Assembly: GCF_042100115.1 (NCBI RefSeq)
Contig: NC_091273.1
Location: forward strand, 496,001 to 560,000
Origin: Alternaria dauci
Lineage: Eukaryota > Ascomycota > Dothideomycetes > Pleosporales > Pleosporaceae
Reading direction: 5' to 3'
Length of the DNA: 64,000 nt
In this document: positions 47,954-58,601 of the stretch, piece by piece
Position numbering within the stretch: position 1 is the first letter of the stretch
Layout: each line of letters starts with the position of its first letter
Position numbers and translations under genes: made by a program
The notes under the pieces: generated by a model
Told to the model about the DNA's origin: nothing
Database searches by the model: none
Seen by the model: the letters and a program-made list of their open reading frames with translations, nothing else

Positions 47954-49641
47954 CTAAGACCAGCCGGCGAGGGTGTTAGGGATGGGGTGGTATCCGTTGA
48001 ACAAGCCTCGGGGGTCGTATTTGTTCTTCAACTCTGTCAGCCTGACGTGTCGCCACTGCTCGTAGCCGTAAAGCGCGCTCAAAGGCTCGTCGCCATGACC
48101 GTAGTTCTGGTACTCGTACAACCTGTCGTATCCGGAGTACCTCTTCTCGGCCCACCTGTTGCGCCACTTGACGCTGAAAGCTTCAACATTGGCAGCTTCT
48201 CTCTCGTCCGTGTACAGCATGACAAGTTCGATCATGTTGCTGAACCTTCCACGGTGAGGGAAGGCGGAAAAGTTGTCGGGAAACTTGTTCATGGCTTGGT
48301 TGGGGAAGGTTTCGATCATCAACATGCTGGCGTTTGCAGATGGGTTGGCGTGGATCATCTCGACGAGATCGTCTGCGAAGTCGCTGATGATTTGGGTGTC
48401 GAGCGTCTTGGTGATGACACCGCGCATATCGTAGTTGATGCCTTTTGTGCAGGAGAAGTTGATAAGGCCACCGACAGCAGCGTTGAATGTGCCTGGCCAA
48501 GATGTCTCGACCTCCGCGAAGCGTGTGGCGTAGGACTTGAATTGGTTGGTGTGCTTTTGGGCGTCCCTGGTGGGTCCTGCGTACTGGACGTTGAGGATAA
48601 TATCAATCTGTTCTGTTGTCAGTATTTTCTTCAGTATAATGCTTCCTGATGACTGACATCTTGCGTGGTAGTGTTGTATGAAACGAACGGAATGAAGTTA
48701 AGACGTGGGTCAAAGAGATCAGGGTTGCCTCTTGGTGCTGCGAGTTTGTTGACAGCATCGAACATTCTCTTCATGTCTTTGCGTGCGAAGTAAAAGTCTC
48801 CGTTGTAATGCTGACCGTTGTTGGTGGCGGGGTGTGTCTGCAGCGTTATCTCGAAAGCGATACCGAAGTTCTGGCCCGCACCACGGATTCCCCAGAAGAG
48901 ATCCTTGTTGACTTGCGGAGATGCTTCGACGATGGTGCCATTGTATAGTGCGTAGCGAACCTTGCTGATGTTATCGCTCGTGAGGCCATAGAGACCTTCG
49001 AAACGACCGAGACCGCCACCGAGAGCAGCACCGGCGGATCCGACGCAAGGACAGGAGCCAACAGCTACACTCATTAGCGATTTTCATTGAGTTTACCATT
49101 TCAGTCAAAACTTACTAACTACGCGTCCATGGTCGTACAGGAACTGAACAAGGTCTCCATAGAGCACACCGGAGCCGTAGGTCACACTCTGGTCTCGGTT
49201 CATCCTCATGGTGTTGAAACCAGCCATGTTGATCATGGTGGCGTTCTGCACAGTCTGAAGAGTAGCCGAGTAGCCGTGACCGCCTGATTTAGCAAGAAAG
49301 GGGCGGTTGTTGCTCGACAGGTACCTCAACTAGAAAAGGAGAGTGTAAGCAAATTGATCACTGGGTGATCAAGAAAGAATGGTTTTACTTACCCCCATGG
49401 AAAGCTCCCTCTCGTTCCTGGGTAGGAATACTTCATTGAAAGTAGGAGCTGAGTAGGTAGACCAACGTTGCGTCACGTTGGCAAATTCAGGCCAGCTCTG
49501 GTCGTGGGCTTCGCCTGCAATAGAAGCTGGCCAAGCATCCTGGCGGGAGAAAATAAGATCATTGTCGATGGCAGCACCTGATGCTACTGAAACGAATGAA
49601 GCAACTCCAAGCAGAGCATGCATCAGTTGAGAGGCAATCAT
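47954..49641 (-). CDS. Secreted berberine-bridge-type FAD-linked oxidase
   Basis: Four exons (49641-49393, 49329-49116, 49064-48658, 48607-47954) give 507 residues. The signal peptide is in MIASQLMHALLGVASFVSVASG. The FAD_binding_4 domain has His101 in KSGGHGYS, the site of 8-alpha-histidyl flavin attachment. After intron 2 it reads GSCPCVGSAGAALGGGLG with Cys159 aligned to the 6-S-cysteinyl position, so bicovalent FAD is expected. The C-terminal BBE segment (YDPRGLFNGYHPIP) is present. Such oxidases in fungal clusters desaturate alcohols or close rings by hydride abstraction. Several sequons suit a secretory-pathway protein. It is inferred to act late on the prenylated aromatic. Confidence 0.92.
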
Positions 49642-49738
49642 CTTGAAAGACTGTGATATCGAAGTGCCAGATGAGACTGTAGAAAGAATGTTGTGGATGA
49701 AGGTAGTGATGATGATATTCGGTACGATATCTCGAGCT

Positions 49739-49744
49739 CTTTAT
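49739..49744 (-). promoter_or_regulatory. TATA box of the FAD-oxidase gene
   Basis: TATAAA on the minus strand, about 98 bases upstream of the ATG at 49641, at a normal distance for a fungal core promoter. Confidence 0.5.
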
Positions 49745-50569
49745 ACTCGTTGGCTTCTCATTCTTCTCATGGTCTCCGTACCTTTTGGTCTACGGGCGCT
49801 TTCAGAGCCCCCACGAGCATCCTGCTCAACCCACAGCCCGTCTGATGTTCTGGACCATCTGGTGGGCTTTGCTCCAGCTCGAACGGCATGTCAGGGCGCA
49901 ATATTGGACGCCGTGGCTTTGTTGGTACTTGAAGCCATACCCATCTCTCGTCAATCAGCTGCCACTCATCGTATAGCCCCGAGCTGATATGGTGAGAAGG
50001 TTCAGGCCGACAACAGTCCCGCGGTCTCCGCCTGAGACAAAGTGACGCTTCGAGGCATACAAACGAAGTGAACGTGCGTTTAGAAATCATCTCACGCGTT
50101 CAAGATGGCTGTACTCGATCCTACACGTGGGAAAGAGCCTCAGAATGCTAGCGAACCGGGTCCGTGGGAAGTTCAAGCTTTGATGGCACTCCAAATTAAG
50201 AAACTGACATGCTCATCCAGGTTCACATATCCAGTCACGGAAGAGAGATTCAAAAAAACTACCCGTGTGTTTGGGCTGTGACCGACAGCCTGTGAGCTGG
50301 TAAAGCTTAGCTGAGTAAGATCGCCCAACTTGAGCCGCTTCCAGGCGGTGCTTCAATGATGACTTGGCGCTTTTCATGACCAATCAGGTGTTAAGAAGCT
50401 AGGGCTATGCAAGATGAAGATTGCGTGGTCGATGACCTTTCAGGGTTAGGGTTGCCTGATGTCCAGTACGGCTTCGATGTCGTAGCGCTAGGGACCTTCC
50501 GTGGCACCAGGGGCCATCTGTGGCACTAGGAACCAGCCACAGTACTAGGGGTCGGTGTAGTCAGCTGTG

Positions 50570-50576
50570 ACCCGAG
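50570..50576 (+). promoter_or_regulatory. Cluster motif copy 4 (ACCCGAG)
   Basis: In context ctgtgACCCGAGacct, roughly midway between the divergent FAD-oxidase and SDR genes (about 930 and 830 bases from their ATGs). It is the most distant copy from any start codon. Confidence 0.4.
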
Positions 50577-51030
50577 ACCTAAGTCCAGAAAATCCTCCAA
50601 ACGCCGAAACCATGTGAGCTCTAACCGAATATATCAGTCGGGATGTTTGATATCAGACGCAGTCTTACCGGCTAAAGTTCGATTTTGGAATATAACGTTC
50701 GATTTAGGAACGCAGGTACCTTTCGCATGTTCCCGTAGGCTTAGGCAGACGACTTCAGCATCATCTGGCTGCTGAGTTAGCTGAGGGTCCAGAAACGCCC
50801 GCGGGTAGCTTTCCGCGCCTTCGAACGACTTCTGGAACACATCCTTGTCGCATACCTACACGGTGAATACGTAAGGTGTAGCTTGTGCGGCGTCGGACTC
50901 CGAGCGTCACTATATTGAGGCAATTACTGTCAGACTGCGCCTTACCACTTTCTGTTCTCAGTGCTCGCTTACAACGCTTCACAAAGGTGTTATTGGCTAC
51001 CCTCAGAGCCCGAGTTCACCATGTGATGGA

Positions 51031-51037
51031 ACCCGAG
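51031..51037 (+). promoter_or_regulatory. Cluster motif copy 5 (ACCCGAG)
   Basis: In context atggaACCCGAGtgcc, 370 bases upstream of the SDR ATG. A one-mismatch copy, GCCCGAG, lies 23 bases earlier at 51008-51014 in the same orientation. Confidence 0.5.
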
Positions 51038-51400
51038 TGCCAAGCCACTGAGCACGCTAACGCCGAAACAGTTGCTGATATCTGATTGGTGCGCTCCTCA
51101 TGTCGTGGTACAGAAGGACTTATGTGGCGTGCGAGAGGCGCATGCACAGCGGAGATAACGGACGAGCTGTGTTTTTGCTATGTCTCAGCTTCTGCCCGCC
51201 CACGTCGTCCGCTACGCAAGCTAAGCCGAGAACGCAGCTGCCCTTTCACTCAGCCTTGGGTCTTGCAACCATAACTCCGCAACACCATCGTTTCTTATCA
51301 CCGCAACTCCGGAGACTTTTCCTACTTCTTCCCGTCGACGTGCGAGTTTTGTTTGCCACTTCCTCCTGCAGCCTCACATCACATTTCGGACTTCGCAAAC

Positions 51401-52541
51401 ATGTCTCAATTCGATATCATCGGCGAGCAGTACAAGAAACTACCGGTTCTCATCAACAGCTCAAATGTTGGTGGCAGGACGTACATCGTAACGGGCGGCA
51501 ACACCGGGCTCGGGCTCGAAACGGCAAGGCACCTAGTCAAAGCGGACGCAGCCCAGGTCATCATCTCGAGTCGCAAGATTTCAGCAGGCGAAGCGGCAAA
51601 GGCAGACATCGAGCGCACGACTGGACGCAAGCATGTAGTCAAGGTCTGGCAGCTTGATCTTACGTCGTTCGCATCCGTCAAAGCATTCGCTGCCAAAGCC
51701 TCCGAACTAGAGCGAATCGACGCCCTTATCAACAACGCCGGAATCATGACGGACAAGTTCGCTCTCGCTGAAGGCTACGAGACTGCCATGACAGTCAACG
51801 CTATCAGCCCGTTCTTGTTGGCCGCGCTGTTGATGCCGAAGTTACAGGAGACGGCCCAGAAGTTCAGCACTACCCCTCGCATCGTCATGGTTGGCAGCGC
51901 GCTGGCCTTCCAAGCGAACAAAGAACTGGAGAAGGGTGGATCCGAGAACATCTTAGCGAACCTGAATGAGGTTAAGATTGCAGACCGGTGAGTCCATTAT
52001 CTCTTGGATGTGCTTCTTCGATGGAACTACTTCACGGAACCAAATCTGGCAAGAACGAATGGCTAACATGTGTGTCCAGCTATCCTGTGACAAAACTTGT
52101 CCAGCTATACGCCACCCGCGAATGGGCCTCCCGGTACCCTGTCGAGAAGACCAAGGTCATCCTGAACATGACTGCGCCTGGTGTTTGCTCAACTGGCCTT
52201 GCCCACGACACAAGCGCCGTTACTCGTGCCGTGATTGGTACGATTCGGTTCTTCTTCGCACGGACAGCCGAGGAAGGCAGTCGCACTACAGTTCATGGTG
52301 TCATCGCTGGAAATGATAGCCACGGTCAATTTCTCTCCGGCTGCAAGATCAAAGAGTAAGCTGCGTGTGCTGACTTCATATGTCGAACTCTACTAACGAA
52401 AACGATAGTTGGTGGGTCCCCGCCTGGGCCAAGAACGACCACGGCCTACGCACACAAAAGCAGCTGTGGAAAGAGCTTACTAGAATCCTGGAGGCAACAT
52501 CGCCGAATGTGTTTTCCAACATCAAGTCTATTCCCAACTAG
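51401..52541 (+). CDS. Short-chain dehydrogenase/reductase
   Basis: Three exons (51401-51987, 52080-52355, 52409-52541) join in phase to 331 residues. The nucleotide-binding TGGNTGLGLE (31-40), the NNAG motif in ALINNAGIM, the catalytic serine in VMVGSALAF and the YxxxK pair in YPVTK (197-201) are all present. The intron after the NAD-domain exon falls one residue before the catalytic tyrosine. It is a classical SDR of the retinol-dehydrogenase-like type often found in polyketide clusters. It is inferred to reduce or oxidise an aldehyde, alcohol or ketone of the pathway using NADP(H). It is convergent with the NRPS-like gene. Confidence 0.88.
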
Positions 52542-53074
52542 ATAGTGTGTTCCTGCATAATCAGTCCGAGATCGATAGGGTGGTGGGTCGTTTCCTTATA
52601 AGGTGTAACATTGAGATATCATTGGGTTGGGCTTATAATACCTTTCGTTGCGGTAAAAATAAATTGAAACTCCTAATATTATACGTGTGATTGCAGGATC
52701 TAGATGCGGTGGTATGTCGCGAGGATGGTGGCATCGAACGGCCACGTGTTCGCGTGCAGTTCGTGGATGCACTACCTAAAAAGACAGATGGCGTGTCGGC
52801 CATTGGCGAGGCAAGCGTTGAGCTATTACAGCACGTTGAGTTTTGCTACCAGTGAGATGTTCGACTGGATTCGTGTGGTAAAGTCAAAGTTGAAGGTGGA
52901 AGCCGATGAGAAGAAGAGCGAGATGGGATTACTAATCGAACAGCTAGGCAGGGCAGGTCGTGGGGCGTTCTCCACTGCCGGGCGGAACGGCTCCCCCTAG
53001 CCTGCTGCCCCAAAGTACCCTATGCTTATCGCAACAACACTCGCTGGGCATGAACTGTGTCCATCTCCCTTGAT
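52542..53074. other. Intergenic between convergent cluster genes
   Basis: 0.5 kb between the SDR and NRPS-like 3' ends. One 98-codon plus-strand frame (52704-53000) has no domain and is not supported. Confidence 0.45.
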
Positions 53075-56000
53075 TTATTCTCGTCTCAATAGACCTACGC
53101 TTCGCCAATATTCGATGTAAGCAGCGATATCGTCTTCGCTAATTGGCGACATTTTTCTCAGCGTAGGCGATACACCCCGAGTATTCGCCGTGTCTAGCAT
53201 GATGGACCCGTCGGACATCTTGACAAAATCATTACTGAAGAAGTCAAGAAGACTTTGCGCGGGGTTGCCTTCGCTAGGGCCACACTCAACAAGCTTCAAC
53301 CAATCATTCATCGGGACGATGGAGTGCTGAGGAAGACCAAGCTTCTCGACCAGTACCGCCACAACGTCTTGCCAGCTTTGTCGGACATGATTCTCCAGGT
53401 GGTACACAAGATGTAACGGTAACGGATGGAACATGAGCTCGGCGAGGGCAGCCGCACCTGAGTCCACGCGCATCCACGACAGTGTCTACTCACCGTTAGT
53501 CAGCTGACGGAAACACAAAAGTGGTCTGATCTATTACCCCACGTAGCTCAGGAAACTTCCCGACAGTCAGAGACGACGCAACCAGCGCAGCAAAGTGCTC
53601 GTCAGGATTCCAATAACCGGTGCTGGATCCGGCAATTTGACCGAAACGCACTAGCCCAAACTCAATTCCAGGGTGATCTTCGGCTGCGCGCTGAACGATT
53701 TTTTCGCACACGAGTTTCGCTTTGGCGTAACCCAGATCCAAGGTCCAGTATGCATCGTCGACAGCCACCTCAGGGACCATACATTCCGCTTTGATTTTGG
53801 GATAATTCCCGACCGTTGAGATCGAAGAAACGAATATGAACCTCGGCCTTTTCCGGGGAGCCTGAGAGCGCGCATCGCATGCAAGTTGGATCAAGTTCTG
53901 CAGGGTCTTGAAAGTCGCGTTGAAAGATGACAGGTTCATCTTGAAATTCATAGGCCAGGCAATGTGCACTATGTGAGTAACATCGCGAGCGAGACGTTCG
54001 TATTGCGTAGCACTCAAGCCCAGATGCTCAATGGCGGGGCTAGTCTCTAGGACCTCAACCTTCGAGAAAAGTTCATCGCTCACAACTATACCTCGGGAGT
54101 ACAAAGACTGCCTCTGTCTCGCAACTGCGTCCTCTTCGGTACGTCTATTGAGACATATGATCCGACCTACCGAGGGATCGTTAAGAAGAACGTTCAGGAA
54201 GTGTGATCCGAGGCTGCCTGTGGCTCCTGTCAAGGCGACTGTTGCTTTCTGCGGTTGTACGATATCCCCTCCAGAGTATTGATCAACAAGCCGTTCCAAC
54301 CAACGAGAGTCCGGAGTGTTGTTCACCACAGTATGCTTAGAAGTCATTGCTTCAACGAGCTTGGCAACGGAAGCATTGCGATATACAAAGTCCCCCAGGA
54401 TCTCGTCTGGTTTCAACAGGTTACCAGAACTGACACCAGTTGCCTTCAGTGATGCTATGAGCAACCGACGTAGCTTGACGGCTTGTAAGCTGTCCATACC
54501 AAGCTCGAAGAGATCGTCCTCGTTGTTCCAGCTATCGGAGGTTAAGCTTAGCTTGATGTTGTCTTCTATCAAGCTTCTAATCGTCGTCTGGGGTGAAGAT
54601 CGGTCGAGCGGGGTCGCTGTCACATTCCCTTCAAGCTCTCGATATACTTCGTCGATCTCTTTCGAAAACCTCTTGGCCACTTCTAACCGAAGTATGGTAC
54701 CCTTGTCGGATCTGGGCAGCAATCCGGGAGGAAACACCAAGACCGCTGCGGGAGATGAGATCCTCGCATGTGCATCCATGGCATGGCCGGCTTCTTCGAT
54801 AAGCGGCCAAATAGACGCTTTGAATGCCTCAATACGGTGAGCTTCAAGAGTTTCAATCGACTCCACAATAACGCCAAGTTCAAACCGGCCATCTCCGAAC
54901 GCCGTAGCCGCTTTGACGCCATGATGTTGCTGCAGAAGAGACTCCAAGATTGTCGGACGGACTTTTTCCCCTGTTGCGAGACATATCAAGTCATCAGTCC
55001 GACCTTGAATCGAGAACTCCATATCTTCTTCATGAGACCCTGGTTTCCTGACAAGAATATCCTGGAGCTCGAAGCGCTCCTTCCACCCAAAAGGCCGAAG
55101 ACTCATCTGGAATCTACTTTCGTGAGCACTGACGGGGTCCAGCTGAACCTCCAATGGCGCAATAGTGTCATGCCGAAGCTTAACATAATGCCAGTCATAA
55201 GAATCCGCGGGCACGAAAAAAGGCGACAATGGTCCGGTCTCCGTCGCACCGTAATGATTGATCAACTTCACCCCTGCTTTCCGAAGCTTCTCCCCAACAG
55301 AGTCCTTGGGCATACCTCCACCAAAAGCAATAAAGTCCAGCTTTTGAAGAATCCGAATTCCTCCATCGTCCTGGAGAAACGCGATTTCCTCAACGATCGA
55401 TGGCACTGTCAACAAAGCCTTAGCACCAGAATCCTCCAGGAGTGCTGCTACTGAGATGCCTGTTGGGATGGAGGATGGAGGAGGGAGACACAATGTCTTG
55501 CCAATACCTAGGGATATGCACATTGGGACAAGTCCAAATCCCTGTCTGTGTGAGTGACTAAACAGGAGCTGTCTTTTATACAACGACTCACATGGAAGAA
55601 TGGCGATGTGGAAACTGTGAGGCCATGCGCTTCAGTTTCAGAAGAGAAGCTATGGCAATTTGCGGAACCCAAAAAATACTTGTGGGAACAGTAAATGGGT
55701 TTTGGAAGTCCGGACGTCCCCGATGAATGGAGAATAAGAATCTGGCGATCGTCTTCCGCGATAAAATGATTGGGATGTGCTATCAGTCCGTTCGAGGTAA
55801 CTGGGACTTGACCAAGGAATGTGTCATAGCCTGTAGCGATGCAGACTTCAAAACTGCACTGTTTATCCGGTTCGGCGCATCCGACAGCGAGAGCCTCGGT
55901 AATTAGAGGCTGAAGACGCTGAGACACTAACGCGTGCTGGGCCTTGGTTGTTTGCATAAGGTGGCTAATCGCGACCGGGCTTAGGCGTGTCGACAGTAGA

Positions 56001-56365
56001 ACAACCGGAACGCCCATTCCCATCAAGGTGAGGATGTAAACGGCCAGGCCAACATGACTTTCCATAAGGACAGCGACCGGTGCGCATCTCTTCACAGTTC
56101 CATAATCGTCCAAGTAAGAAACATGGACGTTTGGAGCGTTGTCTCTGAGCCATGCTTGACATTGCAGGATAGCCTGCTGTAGGCGCTCGTAGCTTAGATA
56201 TGTCAAGCGATGTCTGCCATTATCGATCAAAGGCTTCTCGGCTTGGATACAGAATGTGTGCTGGGGATTGTGCTTGACATGGAACTCGACCAGTTCGGGC
56301 AAGGTACGTATCCCCGATGCTGAGTTGCGGTCTAGATTAAGTCGTGGTGACACAAAAGTCGACAT
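53075..56365 (-). CDS. NRPS-like carboxylic acid reductase (A-T-R)
   Basis: Three exons (56365-55592, 55541-53538, 53485-53075) join in phase to about 1062 residues. The adenylation domain (about 1-540) has the A3 loop SSGTSGLPKP (214-223), INHYGATETG and the QGRTDDLI core. The carrier domain has the phosphopantetheine Ser near 607 in ELGMDSLQAVKL. The C-terminal thioester-reductase domain (about 690-1062) has the NADPH-binding GATGSLGSHF and FVSSISTVG with YAKAK. There is no condensation domain. Such enzymes activate an aryl acid as AMP ester, load it on the carrier and release it as an aldehyde or alcohol. It is inferred to act on the acid made by the neighbouring PKS. It is divergent from the Myb gene. 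Confidence 0.92.
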
Positions 56366-57006
56366 GATGGATTCTGAGCTTCGTCGGCACTGCGCCTGCA
56401 ATCGATAAGAGTAATCGCCAAACCTGACTGTCATCAAATACACAGAGCGCTCTCGTTTTTGTGGAACGTTGCACTGCAAACGTTGACGCATGAACGATGC
56501 CTTGATAAGCAACCTCGGGGGATGATACCTCTTTCTTTCCAGCTTTGCCACCCAGAGTCCCTGAATTTGCTTTGTGATAGAGACATATGTGGGACGGGGT
56601 ATGCAGATAAGCCGTCAGCTTACTGCAGCTGAACCTGACTGCAGCTAAAATACGTTGTGTAACGTGAGGCTCGGGTACGAGCCGCCCCGAGAAATTAATC
56701 TAACACACCGGTAGACCGGTACCACCATGCTAATTAAACCAAATCAAGACTTGTTCAATTAAATATCATCTCAGACCATGCAGTCTACGGGCTACTTCGG
56801 GGTTCAACGGCGTACCCATGCAACTGGCCATCTAGATGTTTTTGACGGCATAGAACAAGACAGGGCAAGAGGCGAACTCAGGTCTTTTCTCTTACGCATA
56901 CCACGAGAAACCCTCTTGTATTACTACCCCAACTCGGGCCTCATTCAAGCTACGACCACGAACTCACCATTCAGAACCTAAAGGTATACTTTGTCACGTG
57001 ATTTGA
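56366..57006. promoter_or_regulatory. Bidirectional promoter of NRPS-like and Myb genes
   Basis: 641 bases between the divergent ATGs. It holds one cluster motif copy that forms part of a short inverted repeat. An ATG-rich 67-codon frame at 56778-56981 is not convincing as a gene. Confidence 0.6.
56668..56683. promoter_or_regulatory. Cluster motif copy 6 within an inverted repeat
   Basis: CTCGGGT (56670-56676) is ACCCGAG on the minus strand. It is embedded in GGCTCG-ggta-CGAGCC, with 6-base perfect arms. It lies about 300 bases from the NRPS-like ATG and 330 from the Myb ATG. Confidence 0.55.
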
Positions 57007-58601
57007 ATGGCTGGAGAGCGAGAACGACGATGGTGGACAGACGAAGAAGACGAAGTTCTCCGAGCTCGTGTACAACTTCAAGGTACTTACACCATCCTCT
57101 TCAGGTATCGTGCACTGGCACTTCATGTGGCGATTGGTCCGACGAGGGCATGACGCAAGTGGCAAGATTGCTGTCGCCGGACCACCTCGGGAGTTTGGAG
57201 TATCCTGGACGCCTCGCCGCTTTGTTGCATTTGAGTGGCCAAGATTGGATGCTAATTCAAGCAGAAGCGAGAAACGGCAAAGCTTTCAACTGGAACGAAG
57301 TTGCAGATCTGTTGCCCGGGCGGACTAACAAAGATTGCCGAAAGAGATGGAGTAAGGTACAAGCCGGCATCAACAAAGGGGCCTGGACGCGGGTTGAAGA
57401 CGAGAGGCTCCAGAAAGCAGTCGAAAAACAAGGCGCAAAGTACGTATGACATAATCTCGCATCCCCAGGTCCTCTAACACTAGACCTGTTTGCAGAAACT
57501 TTACTTGAAGGTCACTATGCTGACAATAACTAGATGGGCACTAGTTTCGAAGAGTGTGCGGACGCGCAATGCTGACCGTGAGTGTGCTTATCATGCTAGT
57601 TGCGAGGTATACGGACTAATGCACTATTTCAGAGTGTGCCAAGCGGTGGCAGCACGTCCTGGGGCCTGGGTGTAAACACGGCCCTTGGACAATGGAAGAA
57701 GATCAAAAACTGTTAGCAGCTATCGAAAAACATGGAAACAATTGGAAACAGATAGGTCTTTCAGAATTACATGGTCGGTCTAGCCACGACATTAGAAATC
57801 GGTGAGCTACACCATCATACTCACCCAGATTACTCGCTAAAGGCATGCAGGAGTGTTGCATTGACACGCCGCGGCAAATTTCAAGACCGAGTACAAAGTA
57901 CTCGTAGCAGCTCAAACGACGCCGAGGAAACCATGCGGCAGGAACGTATGAGCAACATCCAAGACGAGAATGAATTGGGACTTGATGATGAATATGGAGA
58001 ACACAGCTTTTCTGGCATGAACGTCGATAGTGAAGTCGAAACGCCACATCCCTCTCTTGGAGAACGGGCCGATAGGGAACTTTCATTTGGGTCGAACACT
58101 AGAGAGGACCCCCACGCTATCAACATCGTCGAAACCGGCGAACTTTCGACTATGAATCCTATGTGGAGATGGCCGGATTTCACAACTGGTCCTCTGGTCT
58201 TTGATGAGCACCAACTATCCACGACACCAGACACCGGCCACTCTTCCAACTACAACTCGATTTCCGACGCATCCATATCAACACCGTCATACCTTCATTC
58301 TGCTTTCACGAATTCGGCTGTTCTGTCCTTGCACGAGATTAGTCCCAGCACTACAAACAACCGCACGACACATACAGCGCAGGCTTTTCGGAATCATCAT
58401 GGAACATTCAACGACATTGGAGACCCTCTATCGTTGGCGCTGGACTCGTCACAACATGCGTTGTCTCCGACTACCACGCCGGAAAAGAAGGGCCATGTCA
58501 CTATCAGTCTCAAGCAAGTGGATGCAGGGGTTGCACAAGACATAACATCCAGTATTTTGAAGTACAACGACAGTCTGGTAATTAGACTATATGTAGAGTA
58601 G
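57007..58601 (+). CDS. Three-repeat Myb transcription factor
   Basis: Five exons (57007-57082, 57262-57439, 57534-57577, 57633-57801, 57851-58601) give 405 residues. Correct splicing is required to see the repeats. R1 (about 8-57) has WWTDEEDEVL and NWNEVADLLPGRTNKDCRKRW. R2 (64-106) has GAWTRVEDERL and KWALVSKSVRTRNADQCAKRW. R3 (115-156) has GPWTMEEDQKLL and NWKQIGLSELHGRSSHDIRNR. The C-terminal 250 residues are acidic and Ser/Thr-rich, as in an activation region. It is a nuclear DNA-binding protein. Its place between the NRPS-like and PKS genes suggests it is the pathway regulator. Fungal clusters more often use Zn2Cys6 proteins for this. Confidence 0.88.

Larger units (their letters stand above)
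49642..51400. other. 1.8 kb divergent region between FAD oxidase and SDR
   Basis: It holds the promoters of two divergent genes. Two ACCCGAG heptamers and one GCCCGAG variant (51008-51014) occur. Short frames around 50634-50982 (minus) look mildly protein-like but have no domain. Small imperfect repeats of the type tggcac(c/t)agg occur near 50500-50530. Confidence 0.5.

Noticed and set aside
50634..50982. Overlapping minus-strand frames with mildly protein-like sequence
   Set aside because: They cannot be joined by good splice sites into a longer protein and match no family I know.
52704..53000. 98-codon frame between SDR and NRPS-like genes
   Set aside because: It lies between two convergent 3' ends with no promoter space and no recognisable domain.
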